Counted from the stretch's first letter, positions 1-6,237 are shown. The stretch is 11,405 bases of DNA from DATFIX01 sp047617305 (GCA_047617305.1 JBLGCL010000084.1:1-11405), one strand, 5' to 3'. Notes: generated by a model not told the origin, from the sequence alone. Numbers and translations are program-made.

Positions 1-1
1 A

Positions 2-82
2 GGTGTACGAGAATCGTTCTATGACATCCTCGGTCTTTGGAAAAACGCCCTGGGATACAATGGCAAACCCATACTGCCATGA
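2..82 (+). CDS. C-terminal tail of an unidentified gene (partial)
   Basis: An open frame enters from the left edge and gives 26 residues ending in GYNGKPILP before TGA. The residue mix (aromatic residues, Trp-Lys-Asn, a terminal Pro-Ile-Leu-Pro) looks like the end of a real folded protein, whereas the overlapping frame starting at base 3 is rich in Ser, Thr, Pro and His and looks like noise. There is too little sequence to name a family. Codons are less GC-biased than in the genes after 2150, matching the rest of the left-hand patch. The call rests on composition only. Confidence 0.35.
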   Translation, partial: GVRESFYDILGLWKNALGYNGKPILP

Positions 83-444
83 AGACCGAGAATACCTGAC
101 GCAGGCAAAATCTACCAGCCCAACCTGTGCCTGCGCTCATCCCACGCCTGCGCCTTTGACATCAGGGTTTGGGAGAAAACAGTGAGGCATCATCCACCGT
201 TTTCGGAACCTCGACGCGAACCATCGGCTCCGGCTGACACAGCCAGCGTGACAGTCGTTTTCGACAAGGAGCCGTCCGGAGATTCTTAAGAGAAGCCGCA
301 GCGAAGGGTGGTGATAGCGCCGAACGAATTCACGGAAATGACCATGGATTTCCACCCGCAGGATTTGGTCATCATCGTCGAGGTGCTCACGAACTCCAGC
401 CGGGATTGGGAAGGCATCGAACCGGAGCGGAGTGTACCGCTTCG
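83..444. other. Degraded or non-coding stretch with possible gene remnants
   Basis: No convincing intact gene is seen. After the TGA at 80-82 the same frame stays open to a TAA near 295 and contains a plausible segment (VTVVFDKEPSGDS at its end) but has no good start. A second short frame from GTG 308 encodes DFHPQDLVIIVEVLTNSSRD, which resembles the core strand of Uma2/DUF820-type proteins (hydrophobic strand ending VEVL, then Ser and Arg). It then turns into low-complexity Ser/Thr sequence near 440, where the frame of the following ORF begins. This suggests a decayed gene with a frameshift, but the evidence is weak. No repeats or RNA genes were recognised here. Confidence 0.3.
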
Positions 445-744
445 ATGCCCGGCGGGTTTCAGGACGTCAACGACCTCGATAGGATCGACGTCGTCGAGTA
501 TCCTGTCCAGGTCCATTCAGTGACGAGGGAACGGGTCGACGGGATGCTCCCCGAAGAGTTCCTCGTCGACGGTAAGCCTCTGACGCTCCGCAGATTTACT
601 GACGACGAGGGGTTCACAGTCGGCTCCGAATGGATCTATACCGACGACCAATCCCTCCGGCGAATCGACACCCGGAACTGGGAACTCCAATCGATGCACT
701 ACGGCAGTGACCGCAAGCGGATCAAACACCCGTTCGACGAGTAA
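445..744 (+). CDS. Small acidic protein of unknown function
   Basis: This frame gives 99 residues from ATG 445 (an upstream TTG at 406 is also in frame). I do not recognise the family. The protein is charged, has no membrane segment and no signal peptide, and contains two Trp residues in the C-terminal half (SEWIYTDD and RNWELQ). The C-terminus is basic then acidic (DRKRIKHPFDE). No SD or clear TATA element precedes ATG 445, and the frame stays open upstream to at least 301, so the gene may be the 3' part of a longer, frameshifted gene that includes the 308-440 fragment. A second small ORF starts 7 bases after the stop, which suggests a two-gene transcript. Codon use and acidity support coding; the start is uncertain. 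Confidence 0.55.
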   Translation: MPGGFQDVNDLDRIDVVEYPVQVHSVTRERVDGMLPEEFLVDGKPLTLRRFTDDEGFTVGSEWIYTDDQSLRRIDTRNWELQSMHYGSDRKRIKHPFDE

Positions 745-751
745 CCGATCA

Positions 752-856
752 ATGACCGGACGACCGAAAGAGGACATCAGCCTCTACGGAAGCGCGGGGG
801 AGAGATTCAGGGAGATTCGGGAGTTGATGAAGGGATTTGATCGATCGGATCTGTGA
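752..856 (+). CDS. Small protein, 34 aa, unknown function
   Basis: The ORF begins at ATG 752, 7 bases after the stop of the preceding ORF, and encodes 34 residues. It starts MTGRPKEDISLYG and continues with an amphipathic, charged helix-like segment (GERFREIRELMKGF). From memory of the style, many short haloarchaeal proteins share a start of the type 'xxDISLYGxxGERFxEIR', often as small DNA-binding-like or antitoxin-like proteins; I cannot confirm the family by search. This copy is shorter than I would expect, because it stops soon after the first helix, so it may be truncated. Its position directly after a small unknown ORF fits an antitoxin-type partner, but that is inference. Confidence 0.45.
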   Translation: MTGRPKEDISLYGSAGERFREIRELMKGFDRSDL

Positions 857-933
857 GTCTTTCTCACGCCCTGGATCGGTAGAAAGCGGTGGTAGGTCTA
901 TCCGGCGAAGTGACCGAACCGCATTTGCAATTG

Positions 934-941
934 AATTTAAG
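934..941 (+). promoter_or_regulatory. TATA-type promoter element for the alpha/beta hydrolase
   Basis: AATTTAAG lies in a locally AT-rich stretch about 28 bases before ATG 966. In archaea transcription starts roughly 25-27 bases downstream of the TATA centre, so the message would begin at or next to the start codon, as in leaderless haloarchaeal transcripts. There is no SD before 966, which is consistent. Confidence 0.6.
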
Positions 942-965
942 TTCTAACAGTTTCCTTGATGACAC

Positions 966-1811
966 ATGCCGACCGTCCAGACGAACGGGGTCAACACGTA
1001 CTATGAAGAATTTGGGGACGGGCCGCCAGTCATCTTCCTCCATGGAGCCACTGGCGACCATCGAATCTGGGCTGAGCAGTTACAGCCCCTTGCGGAGGAT
1101 TTCACAGTCCTCGTGTATGACCTTCGCGGGCACGGTCGAACGAGCGGTTCGGAACACCAGGTGTACTCGATGGAACTCTATGCCGAAGATCTGGCTGCTT
1201 TCATCGACGCGCTGGAGCTGGATGAACCAGCGGTCTGCGGGCTCTCAATGGGAGGGATGATCGGATACCAGTTCGCGGCTACGTATCCGGAGAAGCTCTG
1301 TTCACTCGTTACACTGGGGGCACCGACACCCCGAACGTTCTCCGTCCGTGAGAGGCTCATGCGAGTTGAGATCGCCAAACTCCTCACCCCCGTTATGGGG
1401 AATGAACGAATAATGCGGGGGTTCACGTGGATAGCTGAACGGGCCAGTAGCGATTCTTCAGCTGTTGATATGGACGATGTGGGGCGGATTTGGGACGGAC
1501 ATCATTGTGAGACTCCTGAGATACAGTCCCGTGAGCGGGGGAAGATAATGAAAGGGATGCAGGAATACATCGGTTCATCAATAGATTGGGAAAATATCAG
1601 GGTTCCTGTTCTCAAAATGTACGGAGAAAACGAAATGTTTGTCGAAACCCATACAGAATACGTACAGGACAGACTCGACGGACTCGAAATAAAAGAGATT
1701 CCTGATGCGAGCCATAACGCCCACGTCGATAATCCTGACTTTATCATTCGTGAAATAGGGAACTTCCTCGTCAATACTAATCAATCCCTGCAATCAGAAG
1801 CAATCGGTTGA
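966..1811 (+). CDS. Alpha/beta-hydrolase fold enzyme
   Basis: This is a soluble 281-residue single-domain hydrolase of the alpha/beta fold (esterase, lactonase or haloperoxidase-like group); the substrate cannot be told from sequence. The oxyanion-loop motif HGATG is at residues 26-30, the DLRGHGRTS motif at 52-60, the nucleophile elbow G-L-S-M-G-G has Ser94, and the catalytic His is His250 in DASHNAHV. The acid position after the sixth strand reads YGENEMFV, so Glu223 stands where Asp is usual. The length is typical for the family, with a cap region around residues 122-205. The start is set by the TATA element at 934-941 with no leader. GC content falls in the second half (codons such as AAA, ATA, AAT), unlike genes after 2150, suggesting acquisition. 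Its 3' end overlaps a minus-strand ORF by 35 bases. Confidence 0.93.
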   Translation: MPTVQTNGVNTYYEEFGDGPPVIFLHGATGDHRIWAEQLQPLAEDFTVLVYDLRGHGRTSGSEHQVYSMELYAEDLAAFIDALELDEPAVCGLSMGGMIGYQFAATYPEKLCSLVTLGAPTPRTFSVRERLMRVEIAKLLTPVMGNERIMRGFTWIAERASSDSSAVDMDDVGRIWDGHHCETPEIQSRERGKIMKGMQEYIGSSIDWENIRVPVLKMYGENEMFVETHTEYVQDRLDGLEIKEIPDASHNAHVDNPDFIIREIGNFLVNTNQSLQSEAIG

Positions 1812-2010
1812 ACATTACCTGCTCTGCACCTACCTCGTCGACGTCGGCCCGCTCGAGGTTGAGCTCGCTGATTTTCTTGTATCGAACCCGCCCGTCCTCG
1901 TCGTAGGTTCGGACGTAAAAGATCCCATCACGCGCACCCCCTTTCCACTTCCTAGCGAAAAGATAGCAGAGCACCTCAACCGTGGTTCTGAACCCCTCTA
2001 CTTCGCTCAC
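1777..2010 (-). CDS. Small protein of unknown function, 77 aa
   Basis: The ORF starts at GTG 2010 and encodes 77 residues. The middle part (GIFYVRTYDEDGRVRYKKIS) alternates hydrophobic and charged residues like a beta hairpin and looks like genuine protein. No family is recognised, and no membrane segment or signal peptide is seen. An AT-rich TATA-like element (reverse strand CTTTTATAGT) sits about 23 bases upstream, near the spacing of a leaderless transcript. The last 11 codons lie opposite the 3' end of the hydrolase gene, so either the genes truly overlap tail-to-tail or this ORF has lost its original end and reads into its neighbour. Confidence 0.5.
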   Translation of the reverse strand: MSEVEGFRTTVEVLCYLFARKWKGGARDGIFYVRTYDEDGRVRYKKISELNLERADVDEVGAEQVMFNRLLLIAGID

Positions 2011-2027
2011 GAGGCGCCGATAAGATT

Positions 2028-2037
2028 ACTATAAAAG
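2028..2037 (-). promoter_or_regulatory. TATA-like element for the 1777-2010 ORF
   Basis: The reverse-strand sequence CTTTTATAGT stands out in otherwise GC-rich DNA and is centred about 23 bases before GTG 2010. It could also act on the plus strand, where it reads ACTATAAAAG, but the next plus-strand start (2152) is about 120 bases away, too far for a leaderless message. Confidence 0.45.
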
Positions 2038-2151
2038 AATCTGCAGTTCTTTCCCCAGAATCTCTCACTCCTCCGCCTTTCTCCCACGCCGTCGGCAACA
2101 GCACCTTCCCCGACCCACAGATTCTTGCTCGCGCTGGCGCCACGTCCCTCC

Positions 2152-3495
2152 ATGACGCAACTGCCCGAGCACGTCATCGGTGACGCCTACACGGACAGCG
2201 TCGCGTGGGACCTCCTCTCGGACCTCGTCGCCGTCGGCAACCGCATGGCCGGCCAGTCCGGCGAGCACGAGGGCGCCGGCCTCGTGGCCGACGCGTTCGC
2301 GGACGCGGACCTGCGCGACGTGGAGATCGACGAGTTCGAGATTCCCGGCTGGTGGCGCGGCGATTCGAGCCTGGCCGTCGCGGGCGAGCGACCCGAGGAG
2401 TACGCGGCCGACCACGACGTGATCGCCCTGCCCGGCACGCCCAGCGGGACCGGCGAGGGGGAACTCGTCGACGTCGGCCACGGGACCGAGGCGGAGTTCG
2501 AGGACGCCGACCTCGACGGCAAGATCGCGATGGCCCGCAGCGACGTGCCCGAGGACGCCGACCGGTGGCGACACCGCATGGAGAAGTACGCCGACGCCTA
2601 CGAGGCGGGGGCGGACGGGTTCGTCTTCCGGAACCACGTCGAGGGCTGTCTGCCCCCCACGGGCGAGATCGGCTACCACGACCGACCGGGCCCGATCCCG
2701 GCCGTCGGCGTCTCGAAGGAACTGGGCGAACGGCTGGCCCGGAAGTGCGAGGGCGGCGACCCGACCGCCACGCTGCAGGTCGAGTGTCGCAACGAACCCG
2801 CCACCTCGCGCAACGTCGAGGGCGTGGTCGGCCCGGACACGGACGAAGAGGTGCTGGTCACCGCCCACGTCGACGCTCACGACATCGCCGAGGGCGCGAA
2901 CGACAACGGGGCCGGCAGCGCCCTCGTGGCGGAGGTCGGGCGACTGCTCGCCCGGGCCGAGGACGCGCTCGACACCCGCGTCCGCCTGATCACCTTCGGT
3001 TCCGAGGAGATCGGCCTCTACGGCGCGTACCACTGGGCCGAGACGCACGACCTGGAGGACGTAAAGGCTGTTATCAACGTCGACGGCGCGGGCAACTCCC
3101 GGACCCTCCGGGTCGGGACGAACGGGTTCGAGACCTTCGAGGACGCCTTCGAAGCCGTGACTGAGGGCTACGACGCGCCGCTGTCGACCGACGACACGGT
3201 CTCGCCCCATGGCGACCAGTGGCCGTTCGTCCAGGAGGGCGTCCCGGCCGTGATGGCGAGCACGACCTCCGAGGGCGAGGGGCGTGGCTGGGGCCACACC
3301 CACGCCGACACGCTGGACAAACTCGATCCGCGCGACCTCCGCGATGTGGCGATCCAGCTCGCGAGCGCTGCTGTCGAGGTGACGAGCGACGACCGCTCCT
3401 TCGAGCGGAAGGACCGCGCGGAGATCGAGAACGCGCTCTCGGACGGGTACGTCCGCGAACTGAAGGTCGGCGGGCGGTGGCCCTACGGCGAGTAG
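2152..3495 (+). CDS. M28-family zinc aminopeptidase-like metallopeptidase
   Basis: The 447-residue protein is predicted to be a cytosolic metallopeptidase of family M28 (aminopeptidase Y/S type), removing N-terminal amino acids from peptides with a two-metal site. The order is an N-terminal lid region, a protease-associated-type insert (about residues 65-215), then the M28 catalytic domain (about 220-410). Visible ligands are His239 in AHVDAHD with Asp241 behind it, bridging Asp251 in GANDNGAGS, the Glu285-Glu286 pair in FGSEEIGLYG (base and ligand), Asp311 in NVDGAG, and His382 in GHTHADTLD. All expected residues are present. I chose ATG 2152 rather than the in-frame TTG 2125 because the extra residues are hydrophobic-basic and unlike the acidic protein. 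No signal peptide is seen. Strongly acidic composition and high GC3 mark it as native haloarchaeal coding. It is convergent with the next gene, with only 24 bases between stops. Confidence 0.95.
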   Translation: MTQLPEHVIGDAYTDSVAWDLLSDLVAVGNRMAGQSGEHEGAGLVADAFADADLRDVEIDEFEIPGWWRGDSSLAVAGERPEEYAADHDVIALPGTPSGTGEGELVDVGHGTEAEFEDADLDGKIAMARSDVPEDADRWRHRMEKYADAYEAGADGFVFRNHVEGCLPPTGEIGYHDRPGPIPAVGVSKELGERLARKCEGGDPTATLQVECRNEPATSRNVEGVVGPDTDEEVLVTAHVDAHDIAEGANDNGAGSALVAEVGRLLARAEDALDTRVRLITFGSEEIGLYGAYHWAETHDLEDVKAVINVDGAGNSRTLRVGTNGFETFEDAFEAVTEGYDAPLSTDDTVSPHGDQWPFVQEGVPAVMASTTSEGEGRGWGHTHADTLDKLDPRDLRDVAIQLASAAVEVTSDDRSFERKDRAEIENALSDGYVRELKVGGRWPYGE

Positions 3496-3519
3496 CAACG
3501 AGAAAAGACGAGAGAGAAG

Positions 3520-4248
3520 TCAGTACACGGCGTCGCCCAGGTCGAACGTCTCGTCGCCGGCCAGGACGTGCACGTCTGCGGGGCTCCCGGTCGCCTCGAC
3601 TTCGCGGACGAACTCCTCGGGGTCCTGCTCGATCGGCGGGAAGGTGTCGTAGTGCATCGGGAGCGCGTGGTCGACGCCAAGCCAGTCGACCGCGATCGCG
3701 GCCTGCATGGGGCCCATGGTGAAGTGGTCGCCGATGGGCACCGCCGCGGCGTCGGGTTCGAGGTGCGGGCCGATGACGTCGCGCATCGAGGTCATCAGAC
3801 TCGTGTCGCCCGCGTGGTAGAAGGTGGTGCTCTCCTCGTCCGAGCCATGCGTCGGTTCGGTGTCCGAGATGACGAACCCCGCGGGCATCCCGCCGGAGAA
3901 CTCGTAGCCGGTGTTGATGCCGTTGCTGTGGTCCGAGCGGTGCATCGACACGTACACGTCGCCGCACTCGATCGTCCCCCCGAGATTCATGCCGATCGAC
4001 TCCTCGACGCCCATCTCGTCCTCGACGAAGCCTGCGAGTTCGGGCGTCGCAACGACGGTGGCGTCCGCGAATTCGCCGACGTGGGCGATGTGGTCGGCGT
4101 GCCCGTGCGTGAGCAGGACGTAGTCCGGCGTGTCGACGGCCGCGGGGTCCAGCGACGTCTTCGGGTTGTCGAAGAAGGGGTCGATGAGGAAGTCGGTTCC
4201 GTCGACCGCTACGTGCCAGGTCGAGTGACCGTGCCAGGTGAGTTGCAT
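3520..4248 (-). CDS. Metallo-beta-lactamase-fold hydrolase, UPF0173 family
   Basis: The 242-residue protein matches the UPF0173 group of metal-dependent hydrolases (metallo-beta-lactamase fold), whose substrate is generally unknown. It begins MQLTWHGHST, as is typical of the group. The metal-binding THGHADH is at residues 47-53. Further ligands are His145 and Asp148 in YHAGDT and His199 in PMHYDTF, with the DHFTMGP segment at 174-180. The open frame extends far upstream of 4248 but the extension is unlike protein, and a TATA element about 31 bases upstream supports ATG 4248 with little or no leader. Length and motif order are normal, so the enzyme should be active. Its stop lies 24 bases from the stop of the M28 peptidase gene. 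I see no functional link to either neighbour. Confidence 0.93.
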   Translation of the reverse strand: MQLTWHGHSTWHVAVDGTDFLIDPFFDNPKTSLDPAAVDTPDYVLLTHGHADHIAHVGEFADATVVATPELAGFVEDEMGVEESIGMNLGGTIECGDVYVSMHRSDHSNGINTGYEFSGGMPAGFVISDTEPTHGSDEESTTFYHAGDTSLMTSMRDVIGPHLEPDAAAVPIGDHFTMGPMQAAIAVDWLGVDHALPMHYDTFPPIEQDPEEFVREVEATGSPADVHVLAGDETFDLGDAVY

Positions 4249-4275
4249 TGCTGATGATCGTACGGGCGAACGACA

Positions 4276-4284
4276 CTTAAAAAT
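4276..4284 (-). promoter_or_regulatory. TATA-type promoter element for the UPF0173 hydrolase
   Basis: On the minus strand this reads ATTTTTAAG, an AT tract in GC-rich surroundings, centred about 31 bases before the start codon at 4248. It fits a leaderless or very short-leader message. Confidence 0.6.
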
Positions 4285-4569
4285 GACCGCGTTACGACGA
4301 CTCGGTGCCGATCGGCCGATCGCCGTTCCCGAAACCCGAGAAATGGTACCGTTCCGCAGACGCTTCTCCCCCGGAACGAAGGTTCGGGAACGACCACGTT
4401 CGGTCGTCCGAAGGCCTGCGAACCGTTTCGCACCGTCACCGAGGGCCGTCCGGTGGAGGCACGTACTCCCACTCTGCTCGCGCTCTCGGATCACGGAATA
4501 CGGATCGAGCGCTCCCGTTCAACTCGGCCGGTTCACTCCACTTCGATCGGACCGTCTCCGAACCATCGC
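4285..4569. other. GC-rich intergenic stretch, no gene recognised
   Basis: All six frames here give Arg/Ser/Pro/Thr-rich translations typical of non-coding GC-rich haloarchaeal DNA. I see no tRNA, repeat array or strong hairpin. It lies between the promoter of the UPF0173 gene and the stop of the small ORF at 4570, so it would hold the 3' end of the UspA-side transcript. Confidence 0.5.
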
Positions 4570-4788
4570 CTACCTGCCTCGATCTTCGAGGTCCACCCCC
4601 TCGCCGCCGTCCGCAGAGCGAACCAGTTCCGACACCGGGACGGCCTCCGCCGCGAGACGTCCTCGGACGGACGTCTGAACGGCTTCGAGTTCTTCCGTTC
4701 CCGGCGACTCCGGGGCACCAACGAGGTCCTCCGAGAGTTCCCCCAGGGCCGGCGACCGGGTCCCGGGCGACGGCCCGTTACCGTCCAC
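4570..4788 (-). CDS. Small acidic protein of unknown function after the UspA gene
   Basis: A frame of 72 codons from GTG 4788 begins 7 bases after the UspA stop at 4796. It is acidic with consistent GC-rich third positions. Residues 1-25 are Gly/Pro/Ser-rich and probably disordered; the rest (TEELEAVQTSVRGRLAAEAV, then PVSELVRSADGG) looks like two amphipathic helices. The family is not recognised. There is no SD, so it would depend on coupling to the upstream gene or on a different start. Because the upstream gene carries frameshifts, this could also be a displaced C-terminal extension, although that UspA domain ends naturally before its stop. Composition and position support it; nothing else does. 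Confidence 0.45.
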   Translation of the reverse strand: MDGNGPSPGTRSPALGELSEDLVGAPESPGTEELEAVQTSVRGRLAAEAVPVSELVRSADGGEGVDLEDRGR

Positions 4789-4795
4789 GACCGAA

Positions 4796-5553
4796 TCACT
4801 GCGCAAATCGGTCGACGGTTTCCCGTTCGGCCCACACGGTGAGGACCGCACTTTCCGCGCGATCCTGCACCGCGCCCGTCGTCGATCCAAACAGGAACCG
4901 ACGGAGACGGCCCTTCCGGAGCGCACCGAGGACCGTCGCGTCGTAATCCGCGGACTGTTCGACGATCGCCTCGGCGACGTCCTCGGCCTCGAGGAGCCAG
5001 GTGTCCCACTGCTCGCCGTCGAGTCGATCCCCCCATCGATTCGAGGATTCGACGTGCCCGTGCCCGTCGGTCGGGTCCCGGGTCCGGTTCCAGGACGTGG
5101 AACAACTCGGTCCACGCGTCGTAGCGGTTGGCAACCACACGGGCCACTTCCACGGCCGCCGCGGAGTGAGAACCGCTGCCGACGGGAACCAGGATCGAGG
5201 AGAGGTCGGTCGTTCTGTGGCTGTCATCGGCCACCATCACCACTCGACACGACGTCCTCGCTCGCAATCGGTCCACTTCCGACCGACGAAACGGGAACCG
5301 GGACCGGGATCGATCGCCGTCACCGAGGACGATCGTCGACGCGCCGTGATCCATGGCCGCCCCCGCGATCACGGGGACCGATCCCGTCCCAACGCGGACG
5401 ACCCCCTCGACCGACGTCGTGGTTCCGGTCTCGGTTATTGTCTGGAGCGATCCTTCCAGCTGGTCCCGGTGTCGGGCCAAGAGGGTCCCCGTCCCGGGAG
5501 GGCCCACTCGCGTCGTCGGTCAGAAAACCCGGACCGAACGCATTGCTCGTCAT
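4796..5553 (-). pseudogene. Tandem UspA-domain protein gene broken by two frameshifts
   Basis: Read through two frameshifts, ATG 5553 to TGA 4796 gives about 251 residues with two universal-stress-protein (UspA) domains, cytosolic and nucleotide-binding by family. The first is N-terminally atypical: it lacks the usual opening beta strand and ends in RLRARTSCRVVMVADD. The second starts SSILVPVGSGSHSAAAVEVA and ends with a G-S-T phosphate-binding segment (FGSTTG) and ESAVLTVWAERE. The first frame change is at the G run opposite 5487-5490 (RDG shifts to TLLARHRDQLEGSL). The second is at the six-G run opposite 5029-5034 (RRILESMG shifts to DRLDGEQWDTW). In each case removing one G restores a continuous, plausible protein. 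Either these are sequencing or assembly errors, or slippage mutations. The start is supported by a TATA element 26 bases upstream. The gene is divergent from another UspA gene. Confidence 0.8.
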
Positions 5554-5574
5554 GCGCGAATATTACTCAATGAC

Positions 5575-5583
5575 AACTTTAAG
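5575..5583 (-). promoter_or_regulatory. TATA-type promoter element for the minus-strand UspA gene
   Basis: The minus strand reads CTTAAAGTT, centred about 26 bases before ATG 5553. The spacing fits a leaderless transcript and supports ATG 5553 as the original start of the now frameshifted gene. Confidence 0.6.
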
Positions 5584-5603
5584 CGTCAGAAAAACCAATA
5601 ATC

Positions 5604-5627
5604 CCAAATTATTTTTATTATATTTGG
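5604..5627. repeat. Imperfect palindrome CCAAAT...ATTTGG in divergent promoter region
   Basis: Six-base arms CCAAAT (5604-5609) and ATTTGG (5622-5627) flank a 12-base A/T-only core. The element lies midway between the two divergent TATA elements of the UspA genes, a natural place for a shared operator. It could also be a chance feature of AT-rich DNA. Confidence 0.4.
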
Positions 5628-5649
5628 TATAGTCAAGAACTACACTATA
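5628..5649. repeat. Inverted repeat TATAGT...ACTATA in divergent promoter region
   Basis: TATAGT (5628-5633) and ACTATA (5644-5649) are exact inverted copies around a 10-base spacer, directly next to the CCAAAT palindrome and just upstream of the rightward TATA element. It is a possible regulator site. ACTATA could alternatively be an additional TATA box. Confidence 0.35.
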
Positions 5650-5659
5650 ATTGACATAT

Positions 5660-5667
5660 TTCTTAAG
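5660..5667 (+). promoter_or_regulatory. TATA-type promoter element for the uORF-UspA-permease cluster
   Basis: TTCTTAAG closes the AT-rich island and is centred about 29 bases before ATG 5693. A transcript from it would start at or within a few bases of that ATG, which makes the 30-codon upstream ORF the first, leaderless reading frame. Confidence 0.55.
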
Positions 5668-5692
5668 TACCTGGAGCGGGGACCCCTTCGAC

Positions 5693-5785
5693 ATGATCCC
5701 GCTCGCTTCGACGCTGGACTGCAGCGACTGTGGATGCGTCGGATACCCCGGGCCCCGACTACCCCCGCCGGAGGTGGAAGCGTGA
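5693..5785 (+). CDS. 30-residue Cys-containing upstream ORF coupled to UspA
   Basis: ATG 5693 to TGA 5783-5785 encodes 30 residues. They include three close cysteines in LDCSDCGCVG (Cys10, Cys13, Cys15), a C-x2-C-x-C arrangement that could bind a metal or sense redox, and a Pro-rich end (PRLPPPEVEA). Its TGA overlaps the GTG start of the UspA gene in a GTGA junction, and the SD for UspA lies inside its last codons. The TATA element at 5660-5667 places the transcription start at this ATG. This layout implies that translation of the small ORF controls or feeds translation of the UspA-permease operon. No known family is recognised. Coding is inferred from the signals, since the peptide is too short for composition tests. 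Confidence 0.45.
   Translation: MIPLASTLDCSDCGCVGYPGPRLPPPEVEA
5770..5776 (+). promoter_or_regulatory. Shine-Dalgarno site for the UspA gene
   Basis: GGAGGTG is complementary to the conserved 3' end of archaeal 16S rRNA (the CACCUCC core) and sits 5 bases before GTG 5782. It decides that start over the in-frame open sequence from 5734 and fits translation from within a longer message. Confidence 0.75.
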
Positions 5786-6237
5786 CCTCGGACCCGTTCG
5801 CTCGCGTGGTGATCCCGATCGCGTCGGTCGACGACGCCCGGAGGACGGCTCGTGCCGTCGGCCACAGGATTGCCGGGGCCGATGGAACGGGGATTTTCGT
5901 GTCCGTCGTCGAGAAGGCTGGCGGTGCCCCGGACAAGGCGTCCGTCGAACAACGGGAACAGTGGGCCGAGGAGGCGTTCGAGGTCGTTCGTAACGAGATC
6001 GACGACAGCGTCGCCATCGAGACGGCGATCCACTACGGGACGGACGTCGCGGCAACGATCGTCCGGACTGCTCACCAGTACGACGCCAATGCGATCGCGT
6101 TCACGCCCCGTGGCGGTAGCCGATGGGTGAAACTCCTCACCGGCGACGTGACGAACTCGCTGGTCGCCACGAGCGACCTTCCCGTCGTCGTCCTTCCCGA
6201 CACGGAGACGGACGGATGCCCGTCCGATTCGTCATGA
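5782..6237 (+). CDS. UspA-family universal stress protein
   Basis: This 151-residue single UspA domain starts at GTG 5782, chosen because of the perfect SD (5770-5776) and because the fold begins with the strand RVVIPIASVDDA (residues 8-19). Later elements are FVSVVEK (39-45), the HYGTDVAATIVRTA segment (84-97) and the final strand LPVVVLPD (133-140). The phosphate loop is degenerate: TPRGGSRWVKLLTGDVTNS has G-x8-G followed by Asp rather than G-x2-G-x9-G-Ser/Thr, so ATP binding is doubtful. The protein would be cytosolic. Its stop overlaps the permease start (ATGA at 6234-6237), so it is probably co-made with the transporter and may interact with the transporter's own UspA domains. That role is inference from the fused neighbours. 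Confidence 0.9.
   Translation: MTSDPFARVVIPIASVDDARRTARAVGHRIAGADGTGIFVSVVEKAGGAPDKASVEQREQWAEEAFEVVRNEIDDSVAIETAIHYGTDVAATIVRTAHQYDANAIAFTPRGGSRWVKLLTGDVTNSLVATSDLPVVVLPDTETDGCPSDSS

Noticed and set aside
2065..3498. Long minus-strand open frame (477 codons) opposite the M28 peptidase
   Set aside because: It mirrors the GC-rich codon pattern of the true gene; its Val/Arg/Gly-rich translation has no domain logic, while the plus strand shows every M28 metal ligand.
3568..4254. 228-codon plus-strand frame opposite the UPF0173 gene
   Set aside because: It is Val/Arg/Asp-rich antisense shadow; the minus strand carries the complete metallo-beta-lactamase metal motif.
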